A stretch of 64,000 nt of DNA from NCBI RefSeq assembly GCF_003952525.1, contig NZ_CP034451.1, positions 5,122,501-5,186,500 on the forward strand, in the 5' to 3' direction. Position numbers and translations under genes: made by a program. A model generated the notes under the pieces. That model did not search any database. It saw only the letters and a list, made by a program, of their open reading frames with translations, and was not told the DNA's origin. Below, in pieces: positions 31,836 through 39,766 of this stretch. Numbering within the stretch: the stretch's first letter is position 1; every line of letters begins with the position of its first letter. Source of the DNA: Mesorhizobium sp. M3A.F.Ca.ET.080.04.2.1. GTDB lineage: Bacteria > Pseudomonadota > Alphaproteobacteria > Rhizobiales > Rhizobiaceae.

Positions 31836-33214
31836 CGCGTGAACACCGCCATCTGCGTGGGCGCTCCCAGGACGGTGTCGGCAGCCCCGATGCCGCTGAA
31901 GGCGGCGGCATAGCCATAGGTCTCGCCGATCTTGGCCGCCCAGACTTCGAACTGGGCGCGGCTCCATTCGAAGCGATGGTCGGGATGGCGAAAATTGCCC
32001 GCGCCCAGGTTCGGAAACAGTGCGTTATAGTCCGCATTCGGAGTGGTCACGATCACCGACTTCGGCGCCGTCTCGCCAAAAACGATGCGTTCGACCAAAG
32101 GCAGCCTGTCTTCGTCGAGGTGCTCGATGACCTCGACCATCACGGCGACGTCGGCTTCGGCCCAGCGGCTGTCCCGGTATGTCAGCGATCCATGCAACAG
32201 CGTGACCCGACCTTCGGGCGGTCCACCGAACTCATTCAGCTTGAGACGCTTCGCAGCCCACTCCAGTTCGCGAATTGCGGGATCAAGTCCGAACAGCTTG
32301 TGGACCCATCGCTCGCGCACGAGCCGATAGAGCAGCTTGCCCTCGCCGCATCCCAGATCCGCGATAACGTTTGCACCGGTTGCCCGAATGGCGTCGACCA
32401 CCGCGTCCATGCGCAGGTCGTTCAGCCGAATAGGCATCTCCAGCGCCTCCTCGGGTGCGCTCCTGACTTCGGGACGCAGCGATTCTCCCACCGTCTCGGG
32501 AGCCAGCCGCTCCAGGGCGATGCGGGCCAACGGACCGCGATTGCGCAGATAGCGCCGCACGATCACGTCCTTGGCGGGATGGTTTTCCAGCCAACCCTCG
32601 CCCTTGGACAGCAGCTTGTCGATCTCGGCCTCGCCGACCCAGTAGTGCTTTGCGTCGTCAAGGACCGGGATCAGGACATAGAGGTGGTTCAGCAAGCCGC
32701 TCAGCCGGCCTTTCCCCGTCAGCTTCAGTTGGCCGTATTGCCGGTTGCCGGCTCCATGTCCGGCATTTTCGATCGGCGTCAGGTCGACGGTCCACCCCAG
32801 GGGTTCGAACAGCTCTCGGACTAGAGCCTCCCCACCAAGCATCGGCAGCGGGGTCAGCACGGCTTCAAGCGGCAGGTCGCTGTTGGCCAGGTCCTGGCGC
32901 TCCTTTGAAATGCCGGTCATCGCGGTCCGCAGCGTCTTGTTGAGCGCCACTGACAGGAAGGACGATGCCGCGTACGGCCGGTCATTTACATACTGGTCCA
33001 GCAGGCCTTCTGCCTGACCCTTGCCCCGTACGAGTCCGATCGGGTCGATGTCGAGGAGAAGCGCAGCCTCGCAACGCTGTTCGGTTGCCTCCGGATAGAA
33101 CAGCCAAGCCTTGCCGAAGGCCAGGTCGGTCTCGTGCAGACGATCGGGATGCTTGTACAGCAAGAAACCGAGATCTGTGGCCGGACGATGCGTTGTAGCA
33201 ACGGACAGGAACAT
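31832..33214 (-). CDS. hen1: RNA 3'-terminal ribose 2'-O-methyltransferase Hen1
   Basis: Adds a 2'-O-methyl group to the 3' end of a cleaved RNA before Pnkp seals it, so that the repaired site resists a second cleavage. 460 residues. The N-terminal half (about 1-240), which helps to activate the Pnkp ligase, opens MFLSVATTHRPATDLGFLLY. The C-terminal methyltransferase has SAM motif VIADLGCGEGKLLYRL at about residue 285 and the metal-binding EVIEHLDEDRL plus HPDHRFEW, giving the Glu/Glu/His/His set seen in Hen1. hen1 is the upstream gene of the two-gene operon with pnkp. No ribotoxin or nuclease gene is recognisable beside it. Confidence 0.96.
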   Translation of the reverse strand: MFLSVATTHRPATDLGFLLYKHPDRLHETDLAFGKAWLFYPEATEQRCEAALLLDIDPIGLVRGKGQAEGLLDQYVNDRPYAASSFLSVALNKTLRTAMTGISKERQDLANSDLPLEAVLTPLPMLGGEALVRELFEPLGWTVDLTPIENAGHGAGNRQYGQLKLTGKGRLSGLLNHLYVLIPVLDDAKHYWVGEAEIDKLLSKGEGWLENHPAKDVIVRRYLRNRGPLARIALERLAPETVGESLRPEVRSAPEEALEMPIRLNDLRMDAVVDAIRATGANVIADLGCGEGKLLYRLVRERWVHKLFGLDPAIRELEWAAKRLKLNEFGGPPEGRVTLLHGSLTYRDSRWAEADVAVMVEVIEHLDEDRLPLVERIVFGETAPKSVIVTTPNADYNALFPNLGAGNFRHPDHRFEWSRAQFEVWAAKIGETYGYAAAFSGIGAADTVLGAPTQMAVFTR

Positions 33215-33316
33215 GCGCGACCGATAGCGCAGACCGGCAGAATAACCAATGGCGTTGCACGGCTATCTGCTGGATCTCGGCTGGGCGCAATGCAACTGAC
33301 CGAGTGCGCGCAAGCA

Positions 33317-33349
33317 AAAAGGCAGGCGCCGGGCCGGCGCCTGCCTTTT
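33317..33349 (-). terminator. Strong intrinsic terminator after azoR
   Basis: Perfect 11-bp arms GGCAGGCGCCG (33321-33331) and CGGCGCCTGCC (33335-33345), a three-base loop, and T runs on both sides. Read on the minus strand it ends the azoreductase transcript before hen1; it would also stop plus-strand transcripts. Confidence 0.9.
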
Positions 33350-33373
33350 ATTTCGGCCAAGGATGGCGTGCGT

Positions 33374-34015
33374 TTACGCCGCCGCCGCAACACGTTTGCC
33401 GGCGGTTCCAGCCGCGATCACATCGACCCTGGCGGTCGCCTTGGCGAGCGCGGCGGTGACCGCGTCGGCGCCCATGCCGACACCCTCGACCCGGATGACC
33501 TCGACATCGGTCATACCCAGGAAGCCGAGCACGCCGCGCAGATAGGGAATGGCGTGGTCCATCTGCACGGCGGCACCTTCGGAATAGATGCCGCCGGAAG
33601 CGAGCACGATATAGACCTTTTTGCCGGCGACGAGACCTTTCGGGCCGTTCGCGCCATAGGCGAAGGTCTTGCCCGAACGGGCGATGTGGTCGATCCACGA
33701 CTTCAGCGTCGACGAGATGTTGAAGTTGATGAAGCCGGTGGCGAGAATGACAGTATCGGCCGCAAACAGCTCCTCGAGCACGGCGTCGGAGACGCCGACC
33801 ACTTCGGCCTGGCGCTGACTGCGTGCCTCGACGGGCGTGTAGATGCCGGTCGCATAATCAGGGTCGATGTGGGGCAGCGGATTGGCGACGAGATCGCGCA
33901 CGACCAGCTTGGCCGACGGATCGGCGGCAAGCAGCTTTTGCGCGAGATCGGTGGCGACGTGAGTCGAATGCGAAGCGGCGCCGCGCGGGCTGGACGTAAC
34001 AAGCAGAATAGACAT
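33374..34015 (-). CDS. azoR: FMN-dependent NADH-azoreductase
   Basis: A 213-residue flavodoxin-fold quinone/azo reductase that uses FMN and NADH. It begins MSILLVTSSPRGAASHSTHV, the phosphate-binding loop of the family, and has a conserved ILATGFINFNISSTLKSWID region (in part) and KVYIVLASGGIYSEG, both typical of AzoR. I use the ATG at 34015, 31 codons inside the longest frame, since the family starts there; AAGGGA is upstream. The divergent LysR gene is probably its regulator. A role in detoxifying quinones is likely. Confidence 0.93.
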   Translation of the reverse strand: MSILLVTSSPRGAASHSTHVATDLAQKLLAADPSAKLVVRDLVANPLPHIDPDYATGIYTPVEARSQRQAEVVGVSDAVLEELFAADTVILATGFINFNISSTLKSWIDHIARSGKTFAYGANGPKGLVAGKKVYIVLASGGIYSEGAAVQMDHAIPYLRGVLGFLGMTDVEVIRVEGVGMGADAVTAALAKATARVDVIAAGTAGKRVAAAA

Positions 34016-34063
34016 GGCGGTGTCCCTTTGGGGTTGGATTGAACTTTCCCCACCAATATGGGA

Positions 34064-34093
34064 TTGCTGACCAATCTGAAAAACAGGTATAAT
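34064..34093 (+). promoter_or_regulatory. Candidate sigma-70 promoter for the LysR gene
   Basis: TTGCTG (34064-34069) and TATAAT (34088-34093) are 18 bases apart, 34 bp before the LysR start codon. The region also lies upstream of azoR on the other strand, so LysR binding here could control both genes. Confidence 0.55.
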
Positions 34094-34126
34094 TTGCATG
34101 TAACCCATCTAGAACATGGATCGATC

Positions 34127-35080
34127 ATGCAGCCAAATCCGACTCTCGATCAGCTTCAGATCCTGGTCGCGGTGGCCGATACCGGCAGTTTCTCGGCCGC
34201 CGGCCGCAAGCTCAACCGGGCGCAGTCGGTGATCAGCTACGGCATCGCCAACCTAGAGGCTCAACTCGGGCTGAAATTGTTCGAGCGTGAAGGCGTTCGC
34301 GAACCGCAACTGACCGATGTCGGCAAGGCGATGCTGGAGGACGCAAGGCGCATGGTGGGCGTGCTGCAACGCATCCGCTCGCGCGCCGACGGCTACCGGC
34401 AAGGCCTGGAAGCGGAAGTGACTATATCGGTCGACGTGGCGCTGCCTTCGCCGGTGCTGGTTCGGGTACTGAGAGCGTTCGAGGCGCAATTTCCGACGGT
34501 GACCCTGCGACTGCATGTCGGGACGCTCGGCCTGATCGTCGACCAGGTTGTCGGCGGGCATGCCGATCTGGGAATCGGAGGCCTGCTCGGCGAAGCCGAC
34601 GTGCATCTCTTGCGCATCGGCCATGTCTCGATCGTGCCGGCTGCGGCTCCCGGCCATCCGCTGACGCTGCTGCCGAAACCGATCGCGATCGAGGACCTGC
34701 GCGAGCACACTCAACTCGTTGTCTTCGATCAGTCGGAGCGGACGCGGGGGCGCGACTACGGCGTCTTCGCCTACCGCACCTGGCGACTGACCGACGTTCG
34801 CACCAAGCATGCGCTGATGCGCGAGGGGCTGGGCTGGGGCGGCCTGCCGCGTTGGCTGATGGCCGAAGATCTGGCCAGCGGCAGGCTGGTCGAACTCGAC
34901 CTCGAACCCTACAGCGAGGCGCGTTCGCCCCTATATGCCATGCACCGAACCGATCGCAGCCCGAAACCGGCGGCGGCCTGGCTCATCGACCAGTTCAAAC
35001 GACAACTAGGCTGCTTCCATGAGATGGAGCCGGGCGTGTGGACGGAGGAGGGGCTGGAGACGACCCATCAACAGGCATGA
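34127..35080 (+). CDS. LysR-family regulator next to azoR
   Basis: A 317-residue LysR-type regulator. The helix-turn-helix domain reads LDQLQILVAVADTGSFSAAG and RKLNRAQSVISYGIANLEAQ, intact; the inducer-binding domain begins near residue 93 (VTISVDVALPSP). The start at 34127 (MQPNPTLDQ) drops a 23-residue extension that is not family-like. It is divergent from azoR; regulation of that reductase by an electrophile or quinone is inferred. Confidence 0.88.
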   Translation: MQPNPTLDQLQILVAVADTGSFSAAGRKLNRAQSVISYGIANLEAQLGLKLFEREGVREPQLTDVGKAMLEDARRMVGVLQRIRSRADGYRQGLEAEVTISVDVALPSPVLVRVLRAFEAQFPTVTLRLHVGTLGLIVDQVVGGHADLGIGGLLGEADVHLLRIGHVSIVPAAAPGHPLTLLPKPIAIEDLREHTQLVVFDQSERTRGRDYGVFAYRTWRLTDVRTKHALMREGLGWGGLPRWLMAEDLASGRLVELDLEPYSEARSPLYAMHRTDRSPKPAAAWLIDQFKRQLGCFHEMEPGVWTEEGLETTHQQA

Positions 35081-35085
35081 CTTTC

Positions 35086-36036
35086 TCAGCCAGCCCTTGC
35101 CACCGGTATCACCCTCACCTGGCTGACGCCGGTGCGGCGCACGACAGTGCAGAGCGTCTCACGGCCGATCCGCTCGGCATCGAGCATGCGTACGAGATCG
35201 TCGACGCCGGTGACCGGCCGGCCGTCGATGGCGGCGATGATGTCGCCTTCCTTCAAACCGGCTTTCGCCGCTGGCCCGTTCTTCTCGACGCTGCGCAGCC
35301 GCACGGCCGTGTTGGTGGAAACCTGCGACAGCAGCGCCGCGCGGCGGGGCAGGTTGGTCGTATCGGCTGAAACGCCGATGAAGGCGCGCCGCACGCGGCC
35401 GAAGCGGATGATCTCGGAGATGACGAAATTGGCGGTGTTGGAGGCGACCGCGAAGGCGATGCCCTGCGCGCCATGGATCATCGCGGTGTTGACGCCGATC
35501 ACCTCGCCCGCCGACGACACCAGCGGGCCGCCGGAATTGCCGGGGTTAAGCGCGGCATCGGTCTGGATGACGTCGTCGATCAACCGGCCGGTCGAGGCGC
35601 GCATCGAGCGCCCGAGCGCGGAGACGACGCCGGCGGTGACCGTCCATTCGAAGCCGAGCGGATTGCCGATGGCGATCGCGATCTGGCCGCGGCGGAGACG
35701 CTTGGAATCGCCGAGCGGCGCGACATCGGCGAAACTGCCGTCGGCGCGGACCAGCGCGATGTCGGTGTCGGGATCGCGGCCGAGCACGCGGCCGTCGCGC
35801 ACGGCGCCATCCGGCATCGTGACCCGCACGGCGCGCGCGTCGCCGACGACATGGAAGTTGGTGACCACCAGTCCGTCCTGCGCGATGACGAAGCCTGAAC
35901 CGTGGCCGCCGGCGTCACCGGTGCGCTCGATGCGGCAGACGGCCGGACCGATCCGGTCGACCGCATCCGCGACGGTCGCCGAATAGGCATCGAGCAAGAC
36001 GTCATCGGCTTGGAATTTCTCGGCGGCGAAGGCCAT
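35086..36036 (-). CDS. HtrA-like trypsin-family protease with PDZ domain
   Basis: A 316-residue serine protease of the S1C (HtrA/Deg) group. The trypsin-like domain shows the full catalytic triad: His in VTNFHVVGDA (about residue 65), Asp in DPDTDIALV and Ser in LNPGNSGGPL. A single PDZ domain occupies about 220-316 (KAGLKEGDIIAAIDGRPVTG). There is no signal peptide or membrane segment with the start at 36036, which is unusual for HtrA and suggests a cytoplasmic or leaderless protein; GGAG is upstream of this ATG. It diverges from a paralog that lacks the triad. Confidence 0.9.
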   Translation of the reverse strand: MAFAAEKFQADDVLLDAYSATVADAVDRIGPAVCRIERTGDAGGHGSGFVIAQDGLVVTNFHVVGDARAVRVTMPDGAVRDGRVLGRDPDTDIALVRADGSFADVAPLGDSKRLRRGQIAIAIGNPLGFEWTVTAGVVSALGRSMRASTGRLIDDVIQTDAALNPGNSGGPLVSSAGEVIGVNTAMIHGAQGIAFAVASNTANFVISEIIRFGRVRRAFIGVSADTTNLPRRAALLSQVSTNTAVRLRSVEKNGPAAKAGLKEGDIIAAIDGRPVTGVDDLVRMLDAERIGRETLCTVVRRTGVSQVRVIPVARAG

Positions 36037-36246
36037 GGCGGTGCTCCGTGTCTTGCGGCAATGCGATGGATGCCGTTTCCAAAACCGCGCGGTACTTTTG
36101 AGCGGCACGCACTATATGTGCGGAGCGGCCGCAGCTGCCGCGACCTGACCATATGGGCAGTGGGCGGCCAGACTAGCCGTCAGGCGAGTACCGCAGGACG
36201 TGCCGCTGAGCGATATCTGGGTCATCGAACCCAGGAGATGATTGCC

Positions 36247-37122
36247 ATGAGCGCTTTCGACCTTGCAGCCTTTTCCGACGCCATTGCCGATGCTGCGGCG
36301 GCCGCCGCGCCGGCGCTGGCGAGCTTTGCCACGCATCACCACCGCAGCGCGAGCGCCTTCCACTGGCGCGACGGCTTCTTTGTCACCGCCGAGGAAGCGG
36401 TTGAGGCCGGCGAAGAGATCGAGCTGACGCTGGCGTCGGGCGAAACCGCCAAGGCGGAGATGGTCGGCCGCGATCCTTCGACGGGCGTTGCGCTTCTCAA
36501 GCCGGCTGCGGCAACAGCAGACCTGCCGCAGCTGGCTCAGGCTGGTCCTGTGCGCGCCGGCAATATCGCGATCGCCGTCGGCAACAGTGAAGGCACCGGG
36601 CTTGCGGTCTTCGGCACTGTCGGCGAGGTCGGTCCTGCCTGGCGTTCGATGCGCGGCGGCACCATCGACCGGCGCATCAACCTCGCCATCAACACCGGGA
36701 GCCGGTTCGAGGGCGGCCCGGTGCTCGATGCCAAAGGCGGGCTGATCGGCATGCTGCTCTTCGGACCGCGCCGCCGGGTGCTGGTGATGCCTTACGAGAC
36801 GATCGAACGCGCGGCTACGACGCTGCGCGAGAAGGGCCACGTCGCGCGCGGCTATCTAGGCGCCGGGCTGCACCCGATCCGAAACGGCGACACGCATGGC
36901 GCCATGGTCATGAGCCTCGACGACAGTGGCCCGGCAAAGGCCGCCGGCCTGCATGTCGGCGACATCATCGTGGCCTGGAACGGCGAAGCCGTGCATGGGC
37001 CGCGCGAACTGATCCGCAGGCTCGGCCCAGACAGCGCCGGCGCGACGGTGACGCTCGGCGTGTCGAGTGGTGGCGCTCGGCGCGACGTCTCAATCACCAT
37101 CGGCGAAAAACCGTTGAGCTGA
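36247..37122 (+). CDS. Catalytically dead HtrA-like paralog with PDZ domain
   Basis: A 291-residue protein aligned along its whole length with the protease on the other side of the intergenic region. The positions of the triad are all changed: the His motif reads FFVTAEEAVEAG, the Asp motif reads DPSTGVALLK, and the Ser motif reads NTGSRFEGGPVLD, with no catalytic Ser. The fold-forming parts (GNIAIAVGNSEG, GYLGAGLHPI and the PDZ segment AKAAGLHVGDIIVAWNGEAV) are kept, so the gene is not simply decaying. The likely role is binding or regulation, perhaps as an adaptor for the active paralog. AGGAG lies nine bases before the ATG. It is seven bases upstream of a LuxR-type gene. Confidence 0.85.
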   Translation: MSAFDLAAFSDAIADAAAAAAPALASFATHHHRSASAFHWRDGFFVTAEEAVEAGEEIELTLASGETAKAEMVGRDPSTGVALLKPAAATADLPQLAQAGPVRAGNIAIAVGNSEGTGLAVFGTVGEVGPAWRSMRGGTIDRRINLAINTGSRFEGGPVLDAKGGLIGMLLFGPRRRVLVMPYETIERAATTLREKGHVARGYLGAGLHPIRNGDTHGAMVMSLDDSGPAKAAGLHVGDIIVAWNGEAVHGPRELIRRLGPDSAGATVTLGVSSGGARRDVSITIGEKPLS

Positions 37123-37129
37123 GAGGAAA

Positions 37130-37777
37130 ATGGCCGTCAGCGCAGCCCAAACGATCGCAAGACCGGATCGCGCTACCCACCGGCTGACCGTGCTGATCGC
37201 GCTCGGCGACGCGGCGCGCGCCGAGCAACTGGCCGACGCGCTTGCGGCCAGCGACGATCTGCTGCCGGCGCTCGCAGCAAGCAATATGAGCCAGGTCGCC
37301 GATGTCGCGCTAATGGACGAGGCCGCATTGGAAAGCCGGGCCGCCGGTTCGACCATGCCGATGGTTCTGCTTTCGCGACGCGCCGTCCGCGATGGGCTCA
37401 ATGGCAACGTCCTGGCAGTGCTGCCGCCCTCAGCCGACGGCCTGCTGATTGCCGCCGCCTTGCGACTGGCAGCGTCCGGTTATCGGATCAGCAGGGCCGG
37501 ACCGTCGGCGGTGGCCGCTCATGGCGACTTCCACACAGAACCGTCCGAGGACGAGGGACTCGACGACGACCAGGTTCGCCCGGCATTGTCGCCGCGCGAG
37601 GCGGAAGTGCTGGCGCTGCTGGCGGAAGGCGCGCCGAACAAGGTGATCGCGCGGCGACTCAACATTTCGGTCCACACGGCGAAGTTCCACGTCGCTGCGA
37701 TCCTGGTCAAGCTCGGCGCTTCCAACCGCACCGATGCCATCGCCATTGCGATGCGGCAGGGGCTGGTGCTGGTCTGA
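37130..37777 (+). CDS. LuxR-type DNA-binding protein with degenerate receiver
   Basis: A 215-residue protein ending in a GerE/LuxR helix-turn-helix: PALSPREAEVLALLAEGAPN, then KVIARRLNISVHTAKFHVAA and ILVKLGASNRTDAI. The first 130 residues have the size of a receiver domain and share its spacing (TVLIALGDAARAEQL and VALMDEAALE), but the acidic pocket is poor, so phosphorylation is doubtful. The gene starts seven bases after the dead HtrA-like gene with GAGG between them, so the two form an operon. Its targets are unknown. Confidence 0.8.
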   Translation: MAVSAAQTIARPDRATHRLTVLIALGDAARAEQLADALAASDDLLPALAASNMSQVADVALMDEAALESRAAGSTMPMVLLSRRAVRDGLNGNVLAVLPPSADGLLIAAALRLAASGYRISRAGPSAVAAHGDFHTEPSEDEGLDDDQVRPALSPREAEVLALLAEGAPNKVIARRLNISVHTAKFHVAAILVKLGASNRTDAIAIAMRQGLVLV

Positions 37778-37887
37778 AGCGGGCGACGCTTCCCCGTTGC
37801 CGCACGACGCAGCGTAATCTTCTTGGGCCTTGCACCGAGCCTGTCGGCCGCGCAAGTTGCCTCGCGAAATCGCAGAGGGAGACAAGC

Positions 37888-38754
37888 ATGTCGCTCAAGG
37901 GAAAGACGCTGTTCATCTCGGGTGGATCGCGCGGCATCGGGCTGGCGATCGCCCTGCGCGCAGCGCGCGACGGCGCCAATGTGACGATCGCCGCCAAGAC
38001 CGCCGAACCGCATCCGAAGCTGCCGGGCACGATCTACAGTGCGGCCGAGGAGATCGAGCAGGCCGGCGGCAAGGCGCTGCCGGTGCTCTGCGACATCCGC
38101 GAGGAAGCCCAGGTCGCCGAGGCAGTGAGCAAGACCGTGGAACGGTTCGGCGGCATCGACATCTGCGTCAACAATGCCAGCGCCATCCAGCTCACCGGCA
38201 CGCTGGAAACCAACATGAAGCGCTATGACCTGATGCATCAGATCAACACGCGCGGCACCTTCCTGGTCTCGAAAATGTGCATTCCGCACCTGAAGTTGGC
38301 CGAAAATCCTCACATCCTGAATCTGGCGCCGCCGCTCGACATGAAGGCCAAGTGGTTCAAGAACCATGTCGCCTACACCATGGCCAAGTTCGGCATGTCG
38401 ATGTGCACGCTGGGCATGAGCGCCGAGTTTGCCAGAGACGATATCGCGGTCAATTCGCTATGGCCGATCTCGACCATCGACACGGCCGCGGTGCGCAACC
38501 TTCTGGGTGGCGCGACCGTAGCGGCGATGAGCCGCTCGCCCGACATCATGGCCGATGCCGCGCATGCGATCTTCCTGCGGCCGTCGCGCGATGCGACGGG
38601 CAATTTCTACATCGACGAAGAGGTGCTGCGCGCCGAAGGCGTCACCGATTTTTCGATCTATGCGCCCGGCGCCAAGGGGGCGCTGGCCGGCGATTTCTTC
38701 GTGCCGGACGAGGTGTTCGCCAAATCGGAAACGAGGATAACGCGAACCTTCTAA
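37888..38754 (+). CDS. SDR-family oxidoreductase (HSDL2-like)
   Basis: A 288-residue short-chain dehydrogenase. The cofactor loop FISGGSRGIGLAIALRAARDG (in part) gives TGxxxGIG as SGGSRGIG, NNAS follows as VNNASAIQLTGTL, and the active-site Y-x-x-x-K is AYTMAKFGMS. The usual catalytic Ser position in this alignment reads LNLAPPLDMK, as in the HSDL2 group. RGDIV-type NADP specificity is not obvious (KTAEPHPKLPGT after the second strand is the HSDL2 pattern). Substrate unknown; a lipid or sterol-type role is possible. The stop codon overlaps the end of parE on the other strand. Confidence 0.9.
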   Translation: MSLKGKTLFISGGSRGIGLAIALRAARDGANVTIAAKTAEPHPKLPGTIYSAAEEIEQAGGKALPVLCDIREEAQVAEAVSKTVERFGGIDICVNNASAIQLTGTLETNMKRYDLMHQINTRGTFLVSKMCIPHLKLAENPHILNLAPPLDMKAKWFKNHVAYTMAKFGMSMCTLGMSAEFARDDIAVNSLWPISTIDTAAVRNLLGGATVAAMSRSPDIMADAAHAIFLRPSRDATGNFYIDEEVLRAEGVTDFSIYAPGAKGALAGDFFVPDEVFAKSETRITRTF

Positions 38755-39044
38755 AGGTGCCTGGGGTAGTCCATCTGTTGATGCAAAATGCGCACAATAT
38801 CGATGGATTGGTGATTCATTCGCAGATACACCACGTGAGAACCGACAGCATATTTGAGCAGGCCAGGCCTGACGTCCGAGGCATTCCGCGCTATTGCTGG
38901 AAACTGGTCCATCAACGTGACCACGGAGTGGATTGAGCGGATGTAGGCTTCTGCCCGCTCAGCGCCCCACTGATTCAGCGAATAATCCCAGATACCATCG
39001 AGGTCCCGCTTCGCTCGCGGCGAAATCCGGACCGTTCTTTTCAT
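38751..39044 (-). CDS. parE: ParE-family toxin
   Basis: A 97-residue toxin of the RelE/ParE superfamily; family members of the ParE branch poison DNA gyrase. It starts MKRTVRISPRAKRDLDGIWD and has AERAEAYIRSIHSVVTLMDQ and a C-terminal HVVYLRMNHQSIDIVRILHQ with the usual basic and hydrophobic residues. Its start overlaps the parD stop by 4 bp, so the two are co-translated, and its stop codon overlaps the SDR gene's stop. Complete length. Confidence 0.93.
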   Translation of the reverse strand: MKRTVRISPRAKRDLDGIWDYSLNQWGAERAEAYIRSIHSVVTLMDQFPAIARNASDVRPGLLKYAVGSHVVYLRMNHQSIDIVRILHQQMDYPRHL

Positions 39045-39277
39045 CGGCGCTTCTTCGCATTGAGAAACGCCTCAATGTCGAATGGCTCGAGGCTGCCCGA
39101 CATGTCTCCTTCGTCGATAGCGGCACGAAGCTGCTCGAGCTTCAATTCCTGTTCTTCGAGGAGGCGAAGACCTGCGCGGACTGTTTCACTCGCCGAGCCG
39201 AAGCGGCCCTTTGCTATCTGCCGCTGGATAAATGCGTCGTACTGATCGCCAAGGGTCACGGAGGTGTTTTTGGACAT
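39041..39277 (-). CDS. parD: ParD-family antitoxin
   Basis: A 78-residue ribbon-helix-helix antitoxin. MSKNTSVTLGDQYDAFIQRQ and IAKGRFGSASETVRAGLRLL form the DNA-binding ribbon-helix-helix, and the C-terminal ELKLEQLRAAIDEGDMSGSL is the toxin-binding tail. It is the first gene of the pair and lies 13 bp from a perfect dyad in its promoter, where the ParD-ParE complex would repress. Confidence 0.93.
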   Translation of the reverse strand: MSKNTSVTLGDQYDAFIQRQIAKGRFGSASETVRAGLRLLEEQELKLEQLRAAIDEGDMSGSLEPFDIEAFLNAKKRR

Positions 39278-39289
39278 CCTGCATCTCCA

Positions 39290-39306
39290 ATACCAATAGA
39301 TGGTAT
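39290..39306. promoter_or_regulatory. Operator dyad upstream of parD
   Basis: ATACCA (39290-39295), five bases, and TGGTAT (39301-39306) form a perfect inverted repeat 13 bp upstream of the parD start. TTGATA and TATTGG on the minus strand overlap it and could be the -35 and -10 boxes. This is where ParD-type autoregulators bind. Confidence 0.7.
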
Positions 39307-39524
39307 CAAGGTATGCTCAAGTTGGCAAGGTTGCCGCTTGTTCTCTAAGAGCGCGTCGCGTTCAAACAAATCCAGGCGACGCGCTTTAGGTCTTTGCTTT
39401 TACGTCGTTTTAGCAAAACCGCTGCACACTTTTGCGCGACATGCAGTAGCCCTCTTTACCCTTGCTAAGTTGACGAGGCTGAAGGCCGAGAAGACGAAGG
39501 CGTTGCGGCAGCTGAGATTTGTTT

Positions 39525-39655
39525 CAAAGACAAAAGCCCCGCCGGAGAGGGGACCGACGGGGCCTATGTGTCCCGCTGGAGTCGGGACAGGGCAGGGAAC
39601 GCCCTGATTTGAATTTGGGTGTCGCAATGCGGCGATTCAATGAACGCGGCGACTA
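39525..39655 (-). ncRNA. Candidate structured small RNA
   Basis: Read on the minus strand, this stretch has three successive stem-loops and ends in a terminator. The stems are AGGGC with GCCCT (39592-39608), GTCCCG with CGGGAC (39570-39589), and GCCCCG with CGGGGC (39534-39561), the last followed by TTTTGTCTTT. It has no protein-coding look and no ribosome site, and it lies between the OmpA terminator and parD. Start point and function are unknown; a leader for parD is the alternative, though the terminator argues against it. Confidence 0.45.
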
Positions 39656-39683
39656 AAGGGACAATTCTTCTTTCGCTTCAACG

Positions 39684-39713
39684 AAAAGGCCCGTCCGGGT
39701 GGACGGGCCTTCA
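39684..39713 (-). terminator. Intrinsic terminator of the OmpA-family gene
   Basis: Perfect 9-bp arms GGCCCGTCC (39688-39696) and GGACGGGCC (39701-39709), loop GGGT, followed on the minus strand by TTTTCGTT. It lies about 58 bp after the stop codon of the OmpA-family gene. Confidence 0.9.
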
Positions 39714-39766
39714 TCCTTTCGTGCTGATTCCGGAAATCGGATCAGGAGCTTGAAATCAAACGCGCT

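Noticed and set aside
30231..31913. 560-residue plus-strand frame opposite pnkp
   Set aside because: Shadow of pnkp, whose motifs are intact.
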